Positions 22,401-35,320 are shown, counted from the first letter of the stretch. The stretch is DNA of 64,000 nucleotides from Ignelater luminosus (GCA_011009095.1 VTPC01090604.1:176001-240000); one strand, 5' to 3'. Translations and numbers: made by a program. The notes: a model not told the origin generated them from the letters alone.

Positions 22401-25400
22401 ATTTAAATTATAAACAAAACTGAAGCAAAGGTGCTTAAATAGTAATAATAAATAGATAATATAAAATTGCAGAAGTTCAAGCAGGTGTTTTAAGATATCG
22501 TCTTTCAATTATATATTCCAAAAAAAAGCATCACGTTAATGAGATTGTATGTACCATAAATGTAATAAACATTTCCTATTTTTACACTGTAACTTTAAAC
22601 ACCAAATATGTATATTGTATAAAAAAAAATAATTTTAGCTGTTTATTTTTGTATGAGGTTCAGTTTTATGAATATTAAAACGTTGGAATTATGAAGTCAA
22701 CTTGTATTATAGTAGAAGTTTAATTATTTTATTTGTTGTTATTGCTATATATTTATATTATAACGTGAAAAGAAAAAACTGGTTTTTGAGCTAATAAACA
22801 CTTTGCTTATTAAAATGCAATCATTTTATAAACCTTTTCCCCCTTTTAAATGTATGTAGTACTTAATGGAAACAGAATGGCCGGGACAAATAGGAGTATG
22901 CGAACCAAGAAGAGTAGCTGCTATATCGCTCGCTAATCGAGTTGCAGATGAAACTGGTACATTAAATCAAAGCGACACTGTTGGATATGCTGTTAGATTC
23001 GATAGTTGTTTGCATAAGCCAAAAATTAAGGTAAGTATGGCACACACTATTATCTTTATTAATTTCCATAATGAGAATCTTCTTGTTCAACTGTTGGTTT
23101 TACCTACTAGTAGCAATTATGAAATTTTATTACGCAAGGGCAACAGAACAAAGATGTATTGAAACCAATAGAGTAATCCAGTGTCTTCCAAATTTTTTTT
23201 TGTTCTCTCTCTTATCTAATACCTAACATAGATTATAATTCCTAGATAAAATATTACAAAATCTACGTACTTGACATTTAACAATAATTTGTTTCAGTAC
23301 ATGACAGAGGGCATCTTAATAAGAGAAATGATGAGTGACCCTCTACTAAAAGACTATTCCGTGATTATGTTGGATGAAGTTCACGAACGTACATTATACA
23401 CAGACATCCTTATGGGTCTAATGAAAAAGATACTTCGTAAACGACCCGAATTACGTCTAGTGGTAGCATCTGCAACAATGGATGCAAGAGAGTTGCAGGC
23501 TTACTTTAACAGTAACCATACAAAGAACAGCAAGAAAGATAGTGCTGTTATTATGGGTGTGCAGGGACGACAATTCCCTGTGCAAATATTTTTTGTTAAA
23601 GGTTGCTATTAGGTTAAAGTCGCATTATAATTATTTATTAATTTTATTTCAGATCCTGTGCCTTGCTATGTTCAAGCTACCGTCGATACAGTACTTAAAA
23701 TAAATTCATCTAAAGAACCAGGTGATATTTTAGCTTTTCTAACAGGACAAGAAGAAGTAGATAAGGCCGTGAGGTTACTTAAAGAACACGCGAATCAAAT
23801 TGAAGCAGCTGGCAGTTCGCACAATTTTATTGTTTTACCAATGTATGGTTCACTCTCGCACCATGAACAACTTAAAGTGTTTAAGAGTGTGCTGAATAAT
23901 TACAGAAAAGTTGTAATTGCTACTAATATAGCTGAAACCTCTGTTACAATCCCTGGAATAGTGCACGGTAATTTACAAAGGATGTTTGATAAAATGAAAA
24001 TTAACCAGAGAAACAATTTCAGTTATTGATTGTGGATTTGTTAAAATGAGGTGGTTCAATGGGGAGACGCACACAGATAGTCTGATAGTGATGCCAATCA
24101 GTAAAGCATCTGCTACACAAAGGGCAGGACGAGCTGGGAGAATAAAACCAGGACGGTGCTATAGGTAAGTTTAGAATAAATTTAACTTCTTAATCTTCAA
24201 ATGATTTTTATATAGGTTATACACAGAAGAAGACTATTCAAAGTTACCAGACACAACTCCACCAGAAATGATAAGAATTAATCTAACATACGTCATACTT
24301 CAGTTGAAGGCTCTAGGAATTGATAATATTCTTAAATTTAGTTTTCCGAGTCCACCACCCATGAAGAATATAAAAGGTGCGCTGGAGATTCTTTATGCCC
24401 TTGATGCTATTGATATCGAAGGTGATCTAACGAAACCGCTTGGTTTTAACATGGCAGAATTTGCTCTTGATCCATTATATTCAAAAATCTTACTCAGTTC
24501 AGGTAATAGCATCACAATACATATATTTAAAGAGATCATATAGCCTGTTTTTTTATTATCGAATTCAGAATAGGCTTTGATTCTATCACATTTTTACAGT
24601 GTATGACAAAGATACACCAAATTCAGGTTTATAACCTAAAAACCAAAAATCACTACATTTTATGACAAAAATGACAGACCTCTAACCTATAAATATGTAT
24701 TTATAGTCTGTCCCACGACCAGATAGAGTAATAGAAACGCCTCTTGAAGAGCGGGCAGTTTGAAAAACATTTCCTGATTGGTGGGTCAACTTCACACCAG
24801 TAAACAGAATATAACAGCGCCAGCGCAATTTCAGATTTTCGGGAAATCAGTAAGTTCTTTCATTAAGTGTAACAGGCTGCTGTCACCTAGCTCCTCCCAT
24901 AATGATTTATTACTCTATCTGGTCGTGGGACAGACTTTAGTGAAACTTCAAAGTACACCATTACAAAAAATATCATGTCAAGGCCTACTCTGAACTTTAT
25001 AATATCAAAACGTACTAAAATTATTGTTTTAAATTTAGGCGAATTTGGTTGCTCAGAAGAGATATTAACAATAATATCAATGTTACAAGTAGAATCCATA
25101 TATGTGAAACCATCCAGCGGCAACTTTTCAGTAAAGGCAAAAATACAAAAGCGCCACTTTGAAGTTGAAGAAGGTGATTTAATTACATATTTGAATGTTT
25201 TCTCTGCATTCGCAAAGAGTGGCTTTACAAAAGAATTTTGCCATCGACACTTTATTAACTACAAATCAATGTTGAGAGTTTTGGAAATACGAGAACGTTT
25301 GGAAAGGATGATGAGAAACTACGACGTTCCGATCATTTCTTGTGCTGGTAATACTGAAGCGGTGTGTAAATGTTTAGTAACGGGACTGTTTCCAAATGCT

Positions 25401-25689
25401 GTTTATCTGCATTATTCTGGAGCATATAAAACGGTGAGGGGAGATGTGGAATTGCATGTACATCCTGATAGTGTTTTATATACAATACCTCATCCACAAT
25501 GGTAAGAAGCCCACCAGTAGTAGTCACTTAAAATATTAATTTCTTCTTAAATTTTATTTCAGGATTATGTTTTGTGAAGTAATACACACAACACAGCTGT
25601 ACATGAGAGATCTGACGGTTATTAAGAGTGAATGGTTACTAGAATTAGCTCCACACTTTTATCACAGAACAACAGTACATGATTATTAG
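19494..25689 (+). CDS. DHX35: DEAH-box RNA helicase DHX35
   Basis: Eight coding exons join without frame conflict: 19494-19742, 22860-23030, 23298-23601, 23653-23967, 24023-24164, 24216-24502, 25039-25501 and 25563-25689, giving 685 residues (family members are about 700). The ATG at 19494 gives [13 protein letters not shown]. Helicase motif I is GETGCGKST (residues 71-79), motif II is DEVH (166-169), motif III is SAT (198-200) and motif VI is QRAGRAGR. The C-terminal part carries the helicase-associated and OB-fold blocks, ending [14 protein letters not shown]35 is a nuclear ATP-dependent RNA helicase linked to the spliceosome (C complex). DEVH replaces the family DEAH. Intron 1 (3.1 kb) contains a complete CPES gene, and intron 6 holds a MITE. 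A poly(A) signal lies at 25710, and the stop is only 45 bases from the convergent WDR4 stop. Confidence 0.95.
20120..21175 (+). CDS. CPES: ceramide phosphoethanolamine synthase (nested in DHX35 intron 1)
   Basis: A single-exon frame of 351 residues starts at ATG in a good context (GACAAAATGG). The enzyme transfers phosphoethanolamine from CDP-ethanolamine to ceramide, making the main insect sphingophospholipid in the Golgi lumen. A hydrophobic segment at residues about 10-27 serves as the first membrane span. The CDP-alcohol phosphotransferase signature is complete: D143-x2-D146-G147-x2-A150-R151, then G167-x3-D171-x3-D175. Several hydrophobic segments follow from about residue 260 to 340. 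The gene lies on the same strand inside the first intron of DHX35 and has its own 5' region of about 380 bases after the DHX35 exon. The alternative, another CDP-alcohol phosphotransferase, is less likely given the overall resemblance to the insect enzyme. Confidence 0.85.
   Translation: MVGPSSQISKILLGLLFLMLLFFIWMDCNLYLRIQNYPRDRDMGDNVTSSYNEVSWLGCEISPLCDVTVKALLLDHTNHYLFAPLVTIVDNIFKISQISWITPNSISFFHIFVAILSAKCISSDNLSYRRIGVLLFEIRTFLDDMDGHVARARRHIKGERSEIGTSGYYIDGLCDAIGCVALMIGTFVFLKNNPPRRGYMQLPTILPSDNKDRETSIIYKAKVTTKKVARKICCFSVQLLMSSTAWNRYIALYQDMLERNDVTKQESIRQDIIFKSSFFFSVAWLWRIVNVHNMIHFLLLAVFCDKLWEFLRSIQYLGFAILLCVICITEMHLLDVQNFIFRNLTGNSTNY
21176..22859. other. 3' part of DHX35 intron 1, AT-rich
   Basis: This is the remainder of the host intron after the nested gene, including the nested gene's 3' untranslated region. 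I see no further exon or mobile element. It ends at the acceptor before 22860. Confidence 0.5.
24705..24936. mobile_element. MITE with 29-base perfect inverted ends in DHX35 intron 6
   Basis: The first 29 bases (24705-24733, starting AGTCTGTCCCACGACC) are exactly complementary to 24908-24936. The 174-base centre has no coding capacity. The flanks suggest a TA-type target. Its perfect ends suggest a fairly recent insertion. A different repeat, starting CGAATTCAGAATAGGC near 24560 and resembling the left end of the element at 38372, lies just upstream. Confidence 0.85.
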
Positions 25690-25734
25690 TAATTTAATTC
25701 CAATTTTATAATAAAAACAATAATTTTTTAGAAC

Positions 25735-26883
25735 TTATATTTTATTTTCTAAACGTAATTTTTTCCTTTCCAAATATTCCTGTACATTATCAAACTTTCT
25801 TTTATACAAAGCCGATATTTTACTATTAATATTTAAAATTTCATTACATGAAGACACTTTATAATTCGCAAACAACTCATTAATACTTATTGAAGTTGCC
25901 TCTACAAATCTATCTTTATCATATTTATACTTTAATAGTGACGTTTCCGTAAATATTAATAATTCATGATTTAAAGTAAAGGTTAGAATTTCTGGAGTAA
26001 TTTTTAAATTTTGCAAAAATTTTATATTAACTTGTTCGTTACACTTATTTACACAATATAATTGTATCCCATGATATCCCAACAAGGTAACTGCTATAAT
26101 ATTTCCAAAAACTTGGATATCTACTATTGGAAGAGCATCTATAGCAACTTTCTCAGCATCCATTTCTTTACGAAACTTCTCTACAACACTTTTATTATCC
26201 ACATAATCATTAGTGTTCAACATAGAAATTTCCGTCCCATTTAAGAAATCCCAAAACCGAATTGTTCCATCACCAGAGGCTGATATCAGAACATCATTAG
26301 AAATCACTACATGAGACACAAATTCCTTATGGCCTAAACAATAACTAACTATATTATACGCATTTGGGTAACAAGAAACTCGAATTTTTTCATCTCGATC
26401 GCATGTTATTACATATTTTCCACACGCACTCATAGTTATGTCCAGTAACATACTTAGATGCCCTAGAAGCAACGTAGGTTCTGATTTGTCTTTAAATTTA
26501 TATAAATAAACATCTCCAGTTTTGTCAGCGATTAATACATCATTATGTTTTGTAAACATTGCTTTGCTTACTGCACGTTTACTTAAAATATTGCTTACAA
26601 GATTAAAATTACTATCATATATAACAAGTTGTCTATTTTGTAAAATTATTGTCAAAAATTCGGCATCTCTTGAAGTACACACTGAGGTTATTATTTTATT
26701 TTCCGGCTTCAAAACTTCTTCCATTGATTTTGAAACTTCTGGATCAACTTGTGGTCCTGGAACTTGCACAATCTTTTGTGACGTTTCTTCTTCATTGTAG
26801 ACAATAAAATAGTCTTCAAGGAATATTAAAAGGCAAGAGCCAAGTTTCTTTAAAATAACCATTTTTAATCCTTCAAACTTCAA
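25735..26883 (-). CDS. wh: tRNA (guanine-N7-)-methyltransferase non-catalytic subunit WDR4/wuho
   Basis: A single-exon frame of 382 residues on the minus strand encodes a WD40 protein. Diagnostic blocks are KRAVSKAMFTKHNDVLIAD (102-120), GHLSMLLDITMSACGKYVIT (141-160), DRDEKIRVS (162-170), YCLGHKEFVS (181-190) and SASGDGTIRFWDF (201-213). These match WDR4, known in Drosophila as wuho, the scaffold partner of METTL1 in the complex that makes m7G46 in tRNA. The C-terminus is lysine- and arginine-rich (RKKLRLENKI). A second Met at residue 8 could also serve as the start. The gene is divergent from TECPR2 (269 bases between start codons) and convergent with DHX35. No AATAAA lies between the two stops for this gene, so its 3' UTR probably overlaps DHX35. 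Confidence 0.92.
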   Translation of the reverse strand: MKFEGLKMVILKKLGSCLLIFLEDYFIVYNEEETSQKIVQVPGPQVDPEVSKSMEEVLKPENKIITSVCTSRDAEFLTIILQNRQLVIYDSNFNLVSNILSKRAVSKAMFTKHNDVLIADKTGDVYLYKFKDKSEPTLLLGHLSMLLDITMSACGKYVITCDRDEKIRVSCYPNAYNIVSYCLGHKEFVSHVVISNDVLISASGDGTIRFWDFLNGTEISMLNTNDYVDNKSVVEKFRKEMDAEKVAIDALPIVDIQVFGNIIAVTLLGYHGIQLYCVNKCNEQVNIKFLQNLKITPEILTFTLNHELLIFTETSLLKYKYDKDRFVEATSISINELFANYKVSSCNEILNINSKISALYKRKFDNVQEYLERKKLRLENKI

Positions 26884-27152
26884 ATACTAATTTTAAAACT
26901 ACTTTAACCACATTTTAATAAAATATTATTGAGGTTAGATCGGCTAGATTAGAAATCTTTTATTAGAAACGTAAGAGATGAAAATTCCCTATAGGGATCC
27001 CCTCTGGGACTTCCCAAATTCTAGTGAGGTTAGGAATTTTGATTTACGCTGATTGATGTGGATGTCAACATCTCAACTATTATCTGGTCTATCTGTCAGA
27101 AAGTAAACAATTTTACAAGAATCCAGATAATTAGGGTCGAGGGCTTTAGAAA
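26884..27152. promoter_or_regulatory. bidirectional promoter region, WDR4/TECPR2
   Basis: Only 269 bases separate the two divergent start codons. Two GAGGTTAG motifs (26932 and 27026) lie inside. Transcription start sites were not identified. The call rests on spacing alone. Confidence 0.45.
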
Positions 27153-30100
27153 ATGACAAATACTTTACGAGAATGGGCTCCACTAACCGATCTGTTCAAT
27201 CGTTTACCTGCAAAAGTCCAAAATGGTCTGTTTACTTATGATATCAAACTAACTTGTGTAGATGTTTTACCCGAATTTCTGGCTTTGGGCACAAATTTTG
27301 GTCTAGTATACTGGTACGATCGTAAAAAGAGAGATTTACAAAAGCTTCGATGTGAGGTAACAATAAATGACAAAGTATATAATATTGTAATAATTATTCT
27401 TTCTTTATGCAGCATACAAATGTTTCCATTACAGTGGTTAAAATAATATCGACTGTAGATTACATGGTTGCTTGTGGTAATAAAGAAGGAAGCATCAGTA
27501 TTTTCCAAATACCAAAATCTCATCCTGAATCATTACCTGAAAGTCTGCGACCGAAAAATAAACAAATTGAACGTTATACAGTTGCAGAATTGCATAATGC
27601 GCCTATTACTGCCTTAGAATGGGCTAAGAATGGAATGAAGCTGTTTTCTGGAGATAAGAATGGTCATGTAGTTTTAACAGAAATAGATTTTTACATGGTA
27701 AAATAGTTATTGTAAGTAATTTATTATATTGTGTGATGTATGCTTTGGTTGTAGCATTTATGTAAATCAATTGAAATTTTAAATGAATCATATGAAGTAG
27801 TGCAATTAAGTTATCATCAACAAAGCCTATTAGTTTCCACAACATACAGAAGTATTATTTGTAAAAGAGAAGATAAATGGAAGGTAACACAAGTTGGAAA
27901 GAAAGACCGTAAAGTGTAATAAATATAAAATAAAAAGCTTAAACATAATTGTTTATTAAATCTATATTACAGACTAGGAAGTTTTGGTGGAACATTTTAT
28001 CAAAATGGTGTGCGGCCGAACGATCTAGTGTTATACTGTACGAGGCCTGGATTAAGAATATGGTTATCAGATGTGCAAGGATATGTACAGCAAACTTTAT
28101 TATTTAAGGTATGTGGAAAACTAGAAAACTGTAGAAAAACTAAATGATGTTTTTAATAGGATATCTTAAATCAAAGAAGTCCAGAAGCTCAACTAATAAA
28201 TCCAATCTCAAAAAACCTCAGGAAACTTTTGCCACAGAAAGAAGCATCCTTTGGAATTCTATTACCTTTCAATAATAATTATCTGGTTACTTATAATAAT
28301 GATGTTGTATATATTTTAGACCCTAAGGAACTGATTGTTAATACAATGGTCAGTCATTTGCGAAAGGTGCTATCAGTTGCAGTTCATAAAGATGAGATTT
28401 TCATATTAGAAGGTGAAAGAAGCTTAGTTAGATTATCTGAACGACCCGAACCTATTTATGGTAGGCCATAATCAAAATAATATTGTACATTATGAAACGA
28501 AATCTAAACAATTTTAGATTCAACTCCAACCATTCCAACAGCTAGCAGCTTTCTTCCATTAACAACTTCAATAAAAGACCTGACACAGAAACTTCAATCA
28601 AGTAGTATAATTTCAGCAATTCCACCTTTTATTGAAACAGCATTTGGATCAAATGATTTTAATGTACATACAGATGCTACCTCGATTATAAGTGCCGAAG
28701 AAGCAACAGAATCTCCACGTAAGAACTCTCCCATTCGTAGCTCTCAATTAGATGATAACAAAATAAAAATTTACGATAAAATTGCTAATCAGGACTTTGA
28801 CGATGCAATCTTGTTTAAACATAAAAGGCGTAAAAAACCAGACATGATGACTAGTGTTTTAAGTTGGAGTTCAAACAGTTCTGAAGAACAGGAGGGAAGC
28901 ATCTCAAAGCCCACAATGATGATAATGAGCACCGTTGGTGTTTTACCTGATCTACGTAGTCCTGAAAGCATTAAAAATGATATTGAAAGTAAAGAAAAGA
29001 TGCTTGCAGACGTGTTGTGTTTCAATAAAACGAAAGTTGTACTTAATGATGAGAAATCAGTAGCAGATGAGAAAGATGATAATGAACACGTTGATGAAAA
29101 TGAAAAGAACGAAAAAGAAACTTCAGAATCTCCAGAAACGCCCCCTGAAAACTCGAATTCGGTTAATTTAGATGATAATGATGAGTATACTGTAAGGCCA
29201 TTTGCTACAATTCTTCCTAGATTTAATGGAATTAAAAAGAATAATATAGAAATGGAAACTTGTGCGTATGGACCTCCATCAGGGTCGAGTAATCCTAACT
29301 CAATATCAGATGTTCCTGGTAAGTATAAATTATATGCATAGGTGTGATAAAAATGCTGTACCTTATCCATTGGCTTGCTTCAATTTCTAAAAAAGCCTTT
29401 TGGAAGCACAAGATGTAAATGAAATATACTATTTTATCTTTTATTAATTGTCACAGTGACAACAGTTGTAATTTTGTAGGTTAGTTTATACTGTCATTGT
29501 GACATTACAGTTTCAGTGTTATCTAATTTTTTTTTAATTATTACTAACCTATTGAAAAATTTAAAGTAACATTTCAATATTTTGTAAACATAACCTTATT
29601 ACTTACTTGAGATTTATATTTTCAGAGAATTTGTAACTTTTGACCCATATCTGCTAATCATTTATAGTCATCAGAGATATTTAAGAGATTATTTATACCA
29701 TGTAGTTATAATATAAATAAAAATTCTACAAAAATGGGGAAATCCCAAATAATAGATTGGAATGAGATTTTCGTCATTAATATCCACTGTTTAAGCTAAG
29801 AAAACTTTTATACAGTGTTCAAAATCACTACAAACGCCTCATCATGGTCAAAAATGGTATAAATAAGGTTCTTAATTTTGAAGATTCAAAGTATACGTAC
29901 TTATCAATCAATTAGAATACAAAAATCACCATAACCTTACATTGTACTGTTAATTAGTGTCAACCATTAACCAATGAAATTTTGTTGGTGTGCCAATCTA
30001 CATTTTGATTGGCCATTGGTGTGTTTCAAAGTTTTAAACTTTGTTTTATGTTTATTACTGTATAAAATCGAATTTTCTGAAATTTTATGGGTTAATTATT

Positions 30101-32223
30101 TTATAACAACCCAAATTTACAAAAATATCCAACAAAGTCATTTGTGGAATTTCCCCATTACAAGTTTATATGGCATAACTTTAAGTTTTTAAAAACTGCA
30201 ATGATATACATGGTGTCCCAAAACTGGTGCAAAAGCTTAGGGTAAACATGTTCTTCTTTAAGTGTTTATCTTAAATCTGCAAAAAAAAGGTTTCTTGTTT
30301 TCTTAAATTTCTTAACATCACCTCCGGAAAGAAGAATCTGACTGCTATTAATTCTTCTTCCAACAGGTTCATTTCTTAAATCAATTATTGTTTCATTTTG
30401 TATTTGATTCTTTGGTTTCATTCTGGTAATTCAATTTTGAAGAAAAATAAGCAGCTGAAGAATTCTTTTTGCAGATTTGTGATAAGCATTCATAGAGCAA
30501 TGCTATCCATGCCATTCAAGGTTACATACTTAGCTGAGATGAGAGTGTTAACATACATTCTCTTCTAATACATGTGACGAAACATTGGCTACGTTGTAAA
30601 TTGAGACAATTTCAGGACTTCCACAAGCTGTGATGCATTAAAAAAATGAATAATTTGAGTGAATTTAACAAATAAAGTAAGAAATAGTAAACAACTAGGC
30701 ACGACTTAGATGGAACGAAAAAGGTGCCACTACTCCATTGTTGCCAAGTGTAAAGAGTTTGTTTCACTGTTGTGGCAGCAGTGTGGTCACTATCACAATG
30801 ATGGCATTTTTCTCCAAGGTCCGTAAATGATAGCATATTGTGAAAGGTAGATCATCCTATACGTTTCACCTAACAAGTTTGATCACAGTTGCAGACTAAT
30901 ACCGAGAAATGCGCACTTTCAAGATGTGTTTAAAACTACCATCACAGCAATCAATTTTTAACAATTTCCTGATTTTTAACATAAATTGTCATAAAATAAT
31001 GGAAATAACATCGCCTACAATAATCTAATCTCAATCTTTTCGATCACAAATGGCTGCTTTCACAGTATACCAGTATTATTTACTTACCTTGATTTTTCTC
31101 CAATATGCATCTAGGAAAGTATGCAACAAATAGAAACATCTTTTTTATCAATTTCTCAGAAACTTTGTTTATAAAATTCTGTATACTCCAAAACCTCCAA
31201 TAACAGAAATAAAATTTATTCTTACATTAAAAAACGACTAAGTTGCAAATCTACTCAGAACTTTTAATTTAACCCCAATGAATCCCCACTTTTTTAAGGT
31301 CCTCATTAATGCCCCACCCATCTCCATACTGGCAGCACTGCAATACTCGTAACTTATCTCTCAATTCTACCTCCTCGTAGAGCCCTGTACGAACCGAAAT
31401 TTCCAGGCCCAGACTAAAACAAACTTGATGCAGCCTGAAAAAACCTGGTAACTTCTTGATTGGCCTGACATGCCTGAACAGCCCAAGAGAACGCACGACA
31501 GGTTCGAAAAGCCCTGAGGATCCACACAGCTAAGAGGCCTAAACGACACAAGAGATCCGAACGGCCCAATAGGGCTGAAGGGCATGATAGACCCGAAGGG
31601 CCGAGAAGTCCAAAAGACCTGAACGGCCCTATAAAGAAGTCCAAAAGGCCCGACGGACCCGTATGACCCGAGAGATTCAACAGGCCTGACAAGATCAAAC
31701 AGCTTGATTGACTGGTTGTGGGCCTGAAAAGTTTGATAAAGCTTTAAACTGACCCGAATCTGAGCTTCAACTAGAAAGTCTGGCCCGTGCATTAGTTAAT
31801 TTACACATTTTATCAATAATACAAATACTCAAGATGTAAAGCCCTGTAACTAGGTATTCAATTTTTTCTTTTCTGCTAAGGTACTCTACTTTAGTGAATT
31901 GTAAAAATAGCCAAAATCCGTCTTCCACCTTTTATAAATAGTGATAGAATCTTTAAAATAGTAACTTATGAGTTATTTTTTAAAAAGTGAGCTTGTGGAA
32001 ACCCTGCGATTTAGTTTGTAGGAATTGGGTGCAAAGCTGAAGCTTTATCATGCTTTCTTTAGCACACATGAAATGTTTCAAGTAATTCAACCTATTTACT
32101 TCTTTTACAGCTTGTATGAACATTCCAACAGAGTGGCAATTACAGAAGGTCACAATGAATAATGAAAGAAAAACTACAGAATCTTCAGTATCAGATTTAT
32201 CAGGAGAATGGGAAATAATTTAG
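27153..32223 (+). CDS. TECPR2: TECPR2-like autophagy/secretory WD40 protein, apparently without tectonin repeats
   Basis: Seven exons join in frame: 27153-27356, 27413-27697, 27755-27915, 27973-28108, 28160-28460, 28518-29318 and 32111-32223, giving 666 residues. The N-terminal propeller carries the TECPR2 pattern (NRLPAKVQNGL, ALGTNFGLVYWY, then ITALEWAKNGMKLFSGDKNG, then LYCTRPGLRIW, then GERSLVRLSERPEP). A low-complexity, acidic middle follows. The protein ends SDLSGEWEII, an LC3-interacting motif (W663-E-I-I) placed as in vertebrate TECPR2. The vertebrate protein is about 1,400 residues with C-terminal tectonin repeats. Here the 2.8-kb last intron is full of repeats and shows no tectonin exon. 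TECPR2 binds Atg8 proteins and supports autophagy and ER exit. A poly(A) signal lies at 32326. Confidence 0.85.
30600..31900. repeat. left arm of a large inverted composite repeat (inside TECPR2 intron 6)
   Basis: The segments 30600-30750, 31240-31370 and 31365-31880 match, in the same order but reverse-complemented, 39950-40090, 39100-39700 and 38300-39100. Shared words include CCACAAGCTGTGAT, CTTTAATTT.ACCCCAAT.AATCCCCAC, CTCCATACTGGCA and AAAGCCCTGTAACTAG. The central block is a GC-rich island (copy C). Confidence 0.75.
31385..31791 (+). repeat. GC-rich tandem-repeat island, copy C
   Basis: It is bounded on the left by CTGTACGAACC and on the right by GGCCCGTGCA. Inside are degenerate units such as CGAACGGCCC and AGGCCCGACGGACCC. 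It is homologous to copy D (38525-39085), which lies in the opposite orientation, and they share the sequence next to the left boundary (AAATTTCCAGGCC, then AAACAAACTTGATGC, then GTAACTTCTTGATTGGCC). Confidence 0.8.
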
Positions 32224-33467
32224 AAGTCTCCCAAGAATATACATAGTATTTTCAAAATGATATGCCAAAATCTGCAGAAAACCTTATACTAAAACAAATT
32301 GAACTAGTCCCAGTGTTAAGATTCGAATAAATCTGATTCCATTTTTTAAATGTAATTTAAAGGTTATGTTTTTAATTAAGCTGAATTATACTATTGTCTC
32401 ATGTGACGGTTTCTTATATTGTAATTTTATAATAGGCATATGTTTACAAATTTAGAATTTGTTGAAATTAGGTTGAGTTGTCAGTTTAGCCACAGTTTAT
32501 CAATCCCATAGGTTATAGACCGTGAGGGGTAAATTTCCTGAGGAAGAATCTTCAAGATAACGCACAAATATTCTTTTGCTTACAATTATATGAAAACACT
32601 AGTCACCATTGTGACAAAAAAATTTTGCCTCTTAAAAATATGTTGGTGCGCTTATGCATTTTCTAGACAAACTGCCCCCTAAACCTACAACTGAAAATAG
32701 ATCATAAATGGTTCTTGAGGCAGAGCTTGTTACATTCATAAAATCACATTGCTAGTATAGCCAGCATTTCCTTCAGAAAGCTTATCCCTTCACAGTGTAA
32801 CAGTTACATAACCTAATATAATAGAATTTTGACAAGGGTGTTGAAACATAACCGTGGTTTTTTATTTTTGTTATTATTCATGTTTCTGTTTCAAATTTAC
32901 TTATCTGAACTACATGTAAAGTGATCCAATTGGTGAACTAAACAGAACTGTACAAGAAACCCAAACAAAATCTACATAACCTTACTCATTAGATCTAGCT
33001 GACCCACCTGAAGTGTGGTTCTCGAGGGCTTCAAACCAGCTATATTTCTAAGAAAACTATTGCAGCATCACAAATTATGTTCCTATAAAAAGTATGAGTT
33101 GGCTATTATAAACTCGCAATAAAGAATGCCGTACTCACATACAAGTATTGTCAGATATTTGTTATATTTTTTTTTAAATCGTGTGATATTATTATGTAGT
33201 ATTTCACTTTGTTACTGCTTTAAAAATTATACTCTTTTTATTTTTATGTTTTTGTGTAAACAAATCAAACAAAATGTAATGTGTCTACTTTTATTGTTAT
33301 ATGTAATTTTTTTTTGTAAAAAGAATATTTTATTGGAAAAATTTTTTTTGTTATTTTATTAAGACTTAGAAATATTTTAATAAATAAAAGCTTCATAAGT
33401 AAAATATATGTTACTTTTAAAAGAACACAAAAAATTTATTCTTAATAAATCTCACTTTAATGATTAA
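32224..33467. other. intergenic region between convergent TECPR2 and PSMC6
   Basis: It holds the TECPR2 3' UTR on the left, an AT-rich stretch, and the PSMC6 poly(A) signal (AATAAA on the minus strand at 33435-33440) on the right. No other feature was recognised. Confidence 0.5.
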
Positions 33468-34852
<1,385 letters not shown>

Positions 34853-35320
34853 CGTTTTTTTATTTTGTGGACTTACTAACAAAAAACTTATAAGATTACT
34901 TATAACAGTGCGGAGTAACAACCGTAACAACACAGCAAAATATAAACGGCCCTAACCTCACTTTTTATTACCTACTCCAATGTTGCCAGATCATCATCTT
35001 GTCTTTCAAAATAGGATGCTTAAATAACAAGAATTAGTTTTGTTTCAATTTGTAGAGGTAAGACTAATAAGAAAATGGTTTCCAATACTACCTTTGGTAC
35101 TAGAACGTTAAAAAATCAAATAGCTTTATTAAGATTCGAGTTCGTCCAATAAAAGTTAAAAAATAGGCAACACTGGAATCTGTAGAAATTAAATTATGAT
35201 ATAAATTTGGCACAATGTTGTTTTTTTCGGTTGTTTTCGTTAATTATGATGTTTGATTCGTAATAATTATTAAACAATGTTAATTGTCAGGGCAACTAAT
35301 TCTACCAAATTTGAAGTAAA
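34853..35320. promoter_or_regulatory. bidirectional promoter region, PSMC6/DESI2
   Basis: The divergent start codons are 468 bases apart. CCTAACCTCAC lies at 34951-34961, about 100 bases upstream of the PSMC6 ATG. No TATA box was assigned. Confidence 0.45.

Noticed and set aside
27153-29318. HPS5/pink as the identity of the WD40 gene
   Set aside because: The blocks ITALEWAKNGMKLFSGD and CTRPGLRIW, and the EWEII end, fit TECPR2 better.
28789-29370. 193-codon frame on the minus strand
   Set aside because: Antisense shadow of TECPR2 exon 6, caused by its low-complexity acidic and serine codons.
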